From a virus, in IMG/VR virus record IMGVR_UViG_3300027793_000176, positions 1 through 35,861 of that record: DNA of 35,861 nt; one strand, written 5' to 3'. The position numbers and the translations under genes were made by a program. Positions 31,029 through 35,861 of this stretch are shown here, piece after piece (position 1 is the first letter of the stretch; every line of letters begins with the position of its first letter). Below the pieces are notes generated by a model. The model saw nothing but the letters and a program-made list of their open reading frames with translations. It was not told where the DNA came from and ran no database searches.

Positions 31029-31301
31029 ATGGCTGAGTGGTTATTCAAAACACCTACTGTAAAAGAAGGTCCTGCTGGTGGAGCTAGGTTGTTTTACTTC
31101 TACAAGTTAGACCGTGGTATCACTATTGTTAGATTAGACAATGGTAGTTATGCACAGATTCGCTATCCACAGGATGAAGTACTGGCAGATTATCCAGTTG
31201 TTTATCGTGGCGGGTATAACCATATTGTTGATGATGCTACCAAAGCATCGTTGATTGCTGGCAATGTTGGGGTGACGGAGGCAAATTTTACAGCGCTATG
31301 A
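31029..31301 (+). CDS. Small head-module protein
   Basis: 90 residues from ATG 31029 (AGAAAGGACTGAG); upstream in-frame codons have no binding site. Beta-rich: ARLFYFYKLDRGITIVRLDNGSYAQIRYPQDEVL. Its stop overlaps the next ATG (ATGA). Perhaps a head-stabilisation or head-tail completion protein; the assignment is positional. Confidence 0.65.
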   Translation: MAEWLFKTPTVKEGPAGGARLFYFYKLDRGITIVRLDNGSYAQIRYPQDEVLADYPVVYRGGYNHIVDDATKASLIAGNVGVTEANFTAL

Positions 31302-31609
31302 AACATTGGGAAGCCCATCCAGAGTTTGTTGAGGGGTGCTTTGGGTGCAAGGGACTAACTCTCAGTATGAATGCTGGTGATGCGGATAGCCGTCGGGTTA
31401 CTCCCAACAAGCGATTCAATAAAGAATTGGATGCCTATGCAGAAGCTAGGGCTAATGGCATTCAGCCTGCTGGAACTTCTATGCAGAAGATTCAAGAGGC
31501 AGTAAAGGCTAGTGAAACACTTGGGCGTCCATATGACGCTGGCAAGATGCCACCAGCTAAGCACATCAATAAAAAATCCGTAGAGGTAATGAAAGAACTA
31601 GGAGTATAG
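31298..31609 (+). CDS. Small zinc-binding-like protein
   Basis: 103 residues. HPEFVEGCFGCKGL near the N-terminus could bind a metal with the nearby His. The rest is helical and basic (RVTPNKRFNKELDAYAEARANG). It lies in the block after the capsid gene; unknown family. Confidence 0.62.
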   Translation: MKHWEAHPEFVEGCFGCKGLTLSMNAGDADSRRVTPNKRFNKELDAYAEARANGIQPAGTSMQKIQEAVKASETLGRPYDAGKMPPAKHINKKSVEVMKELGV

Positions 31610-31611
31610 AT

Positions 31612-31758
31612 ATGCCAATGGTAGGCGCAAAGAAGTTTCCATACACAGCTAAGGGCAAGAAGATGGCTAAGGCTGAGGAAAAGAAGATGATGATGAAGAA
31701 GATGGCTAAGAAGGCTCCAGTCAAGAAGATGGCAGCCAAGAGAATGAAGAAGAAGTAA
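31612..31758 (+). CDS. 48-residue Lys/Met-rich protein
   Basis: About 20 of 48 residues are Lys and 10 are Met (KKMAKAEEKKMMMKKMAKK), with the N-terminus PMVGAKKFPYTAKG. ATG directly after GTATAGAT. It is too basic to be globular and probably binds phage DNA or an acidic partner. Similar short Lys-rich genes behind the capsid gene occur in aquatic phages. Confidence 0.68.
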   Translation: MPMVGAKKFPYTAKGKKMAKAEEKKMMMKKMAKKAPVKKMAAKRMKKK

Positions 31759-31759
31759 T

Positions 31760-31954
31760 ATGCCAAAGCAAAATAAGCTTGGTGGCAAAACCCGTATTGG
31801 CAACGAATCACGCATTGCTCGATATATCGAGAATGCAGCCAAGGAGTATGCAGAGTGGAATGAGCGAGGCAGAACAGACGACGAAGGTGGTCAGTTCTGG
31901 GGAGCTATTCTTCAGGGACGACGCTATAACCAAAAAGGAAAGCAGAAGAAGTAA
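31760..31954 (+). CDS. Small basic protein
   Basis: 64 residues. Basic ends (PKQNKLGGKTRIGNESR and GRRYNQKGKQKK) surround an ordered helix (IARYIENAAKEYAEWNERG). ATG one base after the upstream stop. Unknown; part of the basic mini-protein run. Confidence 0.65.
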   Translation: MPKQNKLGGKTRIGNESRIARYIENAAKEYAEWNERGRTDDEGGQFWGAILQGRRYNQKGKQKK

Positions 31955-32130
31955 TGAAGGCTAAAAAGGGTATGGGCTTCAAAGCAGCCCAGAAGCAAAT
32001 TGCCAAGAAGCAGGGTATTTCTATGGAGCGTGCTGGTGCAATCCTTGCAACCGGTGCTCGTAAGGCTTCTGCTGCTGCAAAGAAGAAGAATCCAAACCTC
32101 AAGAAGGTAAAGGGTAAGGCGAAAAAGTAA
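31954..32130 (+). CDS. 58-residue basic protein
   Basis: TAATG overlap upstream and downstream. The middle (AAQKQIAKKQGISMERAGAI) is helical, and both ends are Lys-rich (KAKKGMGFK, KKVKGKAKK). Likely nucleic-acid-binding by composition only. Confidence 0.66.
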   Translation: MKAKKGMGFKAAQKQIAKKQGISMERAGAILATGARKASAAAKKKNPNLKKVKGKAKK

Positions 32131-32408
32131 TGGCTAAGAGTCCAGCGTGGCAACGTAAAGCAGGTAAAAATCCAAAGGGCGGTCTCAACGCCAAGGGTCG
32201 TGCTTCCGCTAGGGCACAAGGTATGAACCTCAAGCCTCCTGTCAAGAAGCAGGAGGCAGCCAGGTCTAAGAAGGCAGCCGGACGGCGCAAGTCATTCTGC
32301 TCCCGTATGTGTGGGATGAAGGCAAAGCTCACATCAGCCAAGACAGCCAAAGACCCTAACTCCAGAATCAACAAGTCCCTTCGGGCTTGGGATTGCAGTT
32401 GCCGATGA
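32130..32408 (+). CDS. DUF6321-like small basic protein of aquatic phages
   Basis: 92 residues. GKNPKGGLNAKGRASARAQG, NLKPPV, then RRKSFCSRMCGMKAKLTSAK and DPNSRINKSLRAWDC match a short protein that recurs in cyanophages and pelagiphages. Cysteines at CSRMC and CSC could bind a metal. The conserved cationic Gly/Asn/Arg pattern suggests a nucleic-acid or assembly role. The match is from memory of the pattern; exact family membership is unverified. Confidence 0.75.
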   Translation: MAKSPAWQRKAGKNPKGGLNAKGRASARAQGMNLKPPVKKQEAARSKKAAGRRKSFCSRMCGMKAKLTSAKTAKDPNSRINKSLRAWDCSCR

Positions 32409-32566
32409 ATAAGAAAGCTTTCTGGGACAAGAAGAACCCAAAGAAGAAATCCACAAAGCTGACTCCAGCCCAAAAGGCTGCAGCTAAGAAGCGTGCAAAA
32501 GCAGCGGGACGACCATATCCAAACCTTATTGATAACGCAGCAGTAGCAAGGAAGAAGGGCAAATAA
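32405..32566 (+). CDS. 53-residue basic protein
   Basis: ATGA overlap upstream, TAATG downstream. Lys-rich head (NKKAFWDKKNPKKKSTKLTP), then a helix with AAGRPYPNLIDNAAVARK; the motif GRPYPNLIDN is seen in small proteins of aquatic phages. Function unknown. Confidence 0.66.
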   Translation: MNKKAFWDKKNPKKKSTKLTPAQKAAAKKRAKAAGRPYPNLIDNAAVARKKGK

Positions 32567-32841
32567 TGGCAACGGGAACAGCAGGTAGTTCATTTGCCAG
32601 CGAGCTAAACAGGCTGGCTAACGGTGGGACATATCCAGCTATTACTGCATACCTGGCTCCTACAAAGGCAGCCAATGTCTATGCAAATACCACGGGGCTT
32701 GCTCTTATTGCTGCCCTCAACAAGAAGGCAGATGCTAACCGCCAGCCCAAGGACTACAAGGCTATGGGCGGAATCTGTAATGAGCTTGCCGGAACAACCG
32801 GACTCTCCCCTACCGATGCGCTTAGGAGTATCAATCTATGA
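32566..32841 (+). CDS. Hypothetical small structural-module protein
   Basis: 91 residues, neutral, helical and Ala/Asn-rich (SSFASELNRLANGGTYPAITAYLAPTKAANVYANTTG). ATG overlaps the upstream stop. Its stop overlaps the next gene's ATG region. Perhaps a virion or connector subunit; no family recognised. Confidence 0.62.
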   Translation: MATGTAGSSFASELNRLANGGTYPAITAYLAPTKAANVYANTTGLALIAALNKKADANRQPKDYKAMGGICNELAGTTGLSPTDALRSINL

Positions 32842-33761
32842 CAATAACTTTGGCGCAAATGATGGATGAAGTCCAGATAAACCTATCTGGATATACCTAT
32901 CAGCAAGACCGTTCAACCTATCTTACTGCTGCGGTTAGTACTCTAACCTCTCCTAGTTCATCGCCTTTGGTTCTTCAGTTGGCTTCAACCACCGATGTTG
33001 GTAAGGGAGTTATTGAGATAGATAGCGAATTGTTTTGGGTAGACAATGTTGACCGTGTTTCTAATACCGCAACCGTTGCTCCCTATGGCAGAGGCTATCT
33101 AGGTACAACTCCTGCTACCCACGCTATTGATACAAAGGTAACTGTTAGCCCAATTTTTCCACGCTATAGCATTGAGAAGGCTATCAACGATACTATCAAT
33201 GCAGTTGGTGGGGCTGTATCTGCAATCAAGCAAACAACCTTTACATACAACGCCGCTATTACTACATATGAGTTTCAAGATTTAGGTATTGAGAATATTC
33301 TTTCTGTGTCTTGGCAGGATATTGGACCAAGCAAAGAATGGATTAGGGTCAAGCGTTGGGACTTTGACCCATTTGCAGATGTATCTACCTGGGGTTCTGG
33401 TAGCCAGACCATCACTATTGGTGATGTAATCGTGGCTGGTCGTACCGTCAAGGTTATGTATATGACAGAGCCAAGCGTCTTCACATCTGCTAGCCAAGAG
33501 TTTTCTGCACAAACAGGATTACCAGCCAGCTGTAAGGATGTTGTTACTTTGGGGGCGGCTTACAGGCTATTGCAATATCTAGACCCAGCCAGGGCTGCAC
33601 AATACAGCCCACAAGCCGACGAGATTGATGCTAAGCGTCCATTTGGTGCTAGCAACAATGCCGTCCGACAGTTGTTTGCTCTATACACACAGCGCCTCAA
33701 TGAGGAGCGTGGCAAGCAACAATCACAATATCCACCACGAGTTCACTACAGCGCCCGATAG
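32838..33761 (+). CDS. Head-tail connector or neck-like protein
   Basis: 307 residues, beginning with a short helix (LAQMMDEVQINLSGY) and continuing with beta-rich segments, including IEIDSELFWVDNVDRVSNTATVAPYGRGYLGT. The second half has a helix-rich section (CKDVVTLGAAYRLLQYLDPARAAQY). The pattern of an N-terminal helix, a beta domain with 'VAPYGRGYLGTTPATH', and a helical tail fits adaptor/neck proteins of tailed phages. Located between the small-protein run and the fibre gene. Confidence 0.55.
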   Translation: MTITLAQMMDEVQINLSGYTYQQDRSTYLTAAVSTLTSPSSSPLVLQLASTTDVGKGVIEIDSELFWVDNVDRVSNTATVAPYGRGYLGTTPATHAIDTKVTVSPIFPRYSIEKAINDTINAVGGAVSAIKQTTFTYNAAITTYEFQDLGIENILSVSWQDIGPSKEWIRVKRWDFDPFADVSTWGSGSQTITIGDVIVAGRTVKVMYMTEPSVFTSASQEFSAQTGLPASCKDVVTLGAAYRLLQYLDPARAAQYSPQADEIDAKRPFGASNNAVRQLFALYTQRLNEERGKQQSQYPPRVHYSAR

Positions 33762-33769
33762 GAACCTAA

Positions 33770-35809
33770 ATGACAATACGGCAATATTCTTCCCGCTCTC
33801 AGCAGACCACGCTGACTGGTGCTATCACATCAGGTGCTACCTCTATGACGGTGGTATCTGGTACTGGATTGCTTGGTGGTGTAACCATTCCAGCAGGGCG
33901 CACATTCACCATAGTCATTGACCCCGATACAGCCCTTGAGGAGATTGTCAATGCTACGGCAGTTTCTACAAACACATTTACGATTGTTCGTGCTATTGAC
34001 GGCTCATCTGCGCAAGACCATTCAGCTGGCGCAGTTGTTCGGCATATGGCTATTGGTCGAGATTATCGTGATGCTAACCTTCACGCAAACGCTTCGACTT
34101 CCTACAATGACGGTAGTGGAAATGCTGTCACTCTTCACGGCATCGGTGCTGGCGAAGGCGATGTGGTTGGCACTCTCAAAACGCAAACTCTAACCAACAA
34201 AACTCTTACTGCTCCAACTATCTCTGACCCTGTATTTACCGGAACGCCAACGGCTCCATCCTCTATTGTCTTTGAGGGTACTAATGCAGACCCATTTGAA
34301 ACAACCCTGACGGTAACAGAGCCCACTCAGGACAACACCATTACCCTGCCTGATACAACCGGTGTTGTCGTTATAGCAACCGCTGCTCAGACCCTGACCA
34401 ACAAAACAATTGATATGACGGGCAAGACCCTGACGGGTCTCTCCTCGGCAGGTATGGTCTCATCCTCGGCTACCCCGAAGGACTATGTAGACTCCATCCT
34501 CGGCTCCGCCACGGCTGCTTCAACCTCCGCTGCCTCCGCCCTGGTCTCAGCCAACTCGGCTGCAGCCAGCGCTACGGCTGCCTCTACAAGCGCCTCTAGC
34601 GCCTCTGTAAGCGCCGTAAACGCCTCAACAAGCGCTGCTAGTGCTTCGGTATCCCAGATAGCCGCAAACACCTCTGCAATCGCTGCTAGCACTTCCGCAG
34701 CTTCTGCGAGTACTCAGGCTATTGCAGCCTCTACTTCGGCTGTCAATGCCAGTACCTCGGCTGCCTCGGCTTCGGTTAGCGCTACATCGGCTTCCCAAGC
34801 AGTAGCTTCTATCCAAGCCTTTGCGGTGGCAGCCCAGACCTCTGCTGCTTCGGCTGACGTTTCGGCTATCGCTGCTTCTACTTCTGCAGCATCGGCTGCT
34901 GCTTCTGCTGTTGCTGCTTCGTCGGCTAACGTTTATGCAGCCCAAGCTTCTACTAGTGCGGCATCTGCCAGCCTATCAGCCATTGCAGCCAGCACATCTG
35001 CTGCGTCTGCTTTAGTCAGCGCTAACTCAGCAACTGCTGCCGTATCCTCGATTGAGGGATTCTCAATTGCAGCGCAGACCTCTGCAGCTTCCGCTGCAGC
35101 GTCTGCTATTGCAGCAAGTACATCTGCGGTCAACGCATCTACATCGGCTGCATCCGCATCCGTGAGTGCTATCGCTGCGAGTACATCAGCCGCTAATGCT
35201 GCTGCTACTTATGATTCATTCGATGACAGATACCTTGGAGCAAAGTCTTCGCCTCCATCTGTAGACAATGATGGCAACCCACTCATTACGGGTGCTCTGT
35301 ATTGGAACACTGTTGATAACGCTATGTATGTCTGGACTGGTTCTGCGTGGGGTGGTATTTCCTCAACTGCTCAGTTGTTCCGATATAGGTATACGGCTGC
35401 TGGAGGAGAAACTTCTGAGTCGGGTCCAGATGACAATGGTGTAACCCTCTCCTACCTTCCTGGCAAGGAGCAGGTCTATCTCAATGGTGTACTTCTTGTA
35501 AGGTCTCAGGACTACACAGCGTCTAATGGAACTAGCATCACTGGACTTAGCCCAGCGTTGGTAGCCAGCGATGTTCTTGAGATTATTACATTTACTGCGT
35601 TTGATGTAGCTACCACAATTCCTAACTCTATCCTTGATGCTAAGGGCGACATCATTGTTGCTAGCTCAGCCGATACGCCAGGAAAACTAACATTGGGTAC
35701 AAACGGATATGTACTCACAGCAGATTCAGCTCAAACACTTGGAGTCAAGTGGGCTGCAGTTGATACAGAGTCAATCGAAGTCAACACCCTTATGGGTGTT
35801 TATCTATAA
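33770..35809 (+). CDS. Tail fibre/spike-like protein with long Ala/Ser helical shaft
   Basis: 679 residues. The N-terminal domain (TLTGAITSGATSMTVVSGTGLL) should attach to the virion. Two TLTNKT motifs (near residues 136 and 207) introduce the shaft. Residues about 240-485 are Ala/Ser-rich with a recurrent STSAASASVSA unit that should make a trimeric coiled coil or helical fibre. The C-terminus (SVDNDGNPLITGALYWNTVDNAMYVWTGSAW) resembles chaperone-proximal or receptor-binding tips. It would recognise the host surface. Synonymous codons vary widely across the repeat, so selection is on the protein. Confidence 0.78.
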   Translation: MTIRQYSSRSQQTTLTGAITSGATSMTVVSGTGLLGGVTIPAGRTFTIVIDPDTALEEIVNATAVSTNTFTIVRAIDGSSAQDHSAGAVVRHMAIGRDYRDANLHANASTSYNDGSGNAVTLHGIGAGEGDVVGTLKTQTLTNKTLTAPTISDPVFTGTPTAPSSIVFEGTNADPFETTLTVTEPTQDNTITLPDTTGVVVIATAAQTLTNKTIDMTGKTLTGLSSAGMVSSSATPKDYVDSILGSATAASTSAASALVSANSAAASATAASTSASSASVSAVNASTSAASASVSQIAANTSAIAASTSAASASTQAIAASTSAVNASTSAASASVSATSASQAVASIQAFAVAAQTSAASADVSAIAASTSAASAAASAVAASSANVYAAQASTSAASASLSAIAASTSAASALVSANSATAAVSSIEGFSIAAQTSAASAAASAIAASTSAVNASTSAASASVSAIAASTSAANAAATYDSFDDRYLGAKSSPPSVDNDGNPLITGALYWNTVDNAMYVWTGSAWGGISSTAQLFRYRYTAAGGETSESGPDDNGVTLSYLPGKEQVYLNGVLLVRSQDYTASNGTSITGLSPALVASDVLEIITFTAFDVATTIPNSILDAKGDIIVASSADTPGKLTLGTNGYVLTADSAQTLGVKWAAVDTESIEVNTLMGVYL

Positions 35810-35826
35810 GAAAGGTACAGTAACTA

Positions 35827-35861
35827 ATGGCTGTAGTATCCAAAGTGCTAGCCCGAGTGGC
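35827..35861 (+). CDS. Partial tail gene, runs off the window
   Basis: Only the first 11 codons are present (AVVSKVLARV after Met), behind AAGAAAGGTACAGTAACTA. The opening resembles small tail proteins of the 'VSKVLARG' type. Joining the window end to its start does not continue this frame into the first gene, so the window is not a simple circle. Confidence 0.55.
   Translation, partial: MAVVSKVLARV

Noticed and set aside
34483-35133. Long ORFs opposite and out of frame in the fibre repeat
   Set aside because: They mirror the Ala/Ser codon repeat and show no independent start signal.
34500-35210. Repeat region considered as a CRISPR array or DNA tandem repeat
   Set aside because: Units differ widely at synonymous positions and there are no conserved repeats with spacers; it is a protein-level repeat.
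1-35861. tRNA genes, integrase and repressor
   Set aside because: No cloverleaf with a TTC-loop signature, no tyrosine or serine recombinase motif and no convincing repressor were found; small divergent versions could be missed by eye.
35827-35861. Window as a closed circular genome
   Set aside because: Reading from the last gene across the junction enters a shadow frame of the first glycosyltransferase, not a tail gene, so sequence is probably missing between the ends.

Overview
The window is most of the genome of a tailed double-stranded DNA phage, probably of an actinobacterium. A WhiB-type iron-sulfur regulator with the full four-cysteine signature, a family confined to actinobacteria and their phages, is the strongest host evidence. 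Several small genes (a DUF932 protein, a DUF4192/TPR-like protein, a zinc-ribbon protein ending in an ISGTHPECW-type motif) are also of actinophage type. The moderate base composition and the cyanophage/pelagiphage-like small protein at 32130-32408 suggest an aquatic, low-GC actinobacterial host; that part is inference. I see no integrase, repressor, tRNA or CRISPR array, so a lytic lifestyle is likely but unproven.

Layout: (1) 18-4843, plus strand: two glycosyltransferases, a long beta-propeller-like virion protein and a lysis cassette (membrane protein, 28-residue acidic peptide, M15-type peptidase endolysin, second membrane protein), closed by a terminator at 4894-4938 shared by convergent operons. 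(2) 16070-4955, minus strand: about 30 tightly overlapping early genes. They include OB-fold-like proteins, DUF932, RecB-like exonuclease, RecA-fold helicase, Hjc-type resolvase, a primase split into zinc-finger and TOPRIM ORFs, a sigma-like factor, a WhiB-like factor, and an unexpected membrane-protein/lytic-transglycosylase pair. Several of these genes are shorter than 60 codons. (3) About 16071-16934: no convincing gene, but a GC-rich stretch of about 560 bases full of mutually consistent inverted complementarities (candidate large structured RNA), then an AT-rich regulatory block with tandem promoters. (4) 16935-35861, plus strand: late genes, namely terminase large subunit, portal, a 1714-residue virion protein and two companions, scaffold, N4-gp56-type capsid protein, a run of very small Lys-rich proteins, a connector-like protein, an Ala/Ser-rich fibre, and the first codons of another tail gene that runs off the window.

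No tape-measure or tail-tube gene is visible, and a giant protein sits between portal and capsid. A short-tailed (podovirus-like) particle is therefore possible, although the rest of the tail module may lie outside the window. The minus operon would supply replication, recombination and host-transcription takeover; the divergent promoter block would then drive packaging and morphogenesis, ending in lysis. The most unusual element is the candidate structured RNA at 16094-16652, between the two divergent modules.
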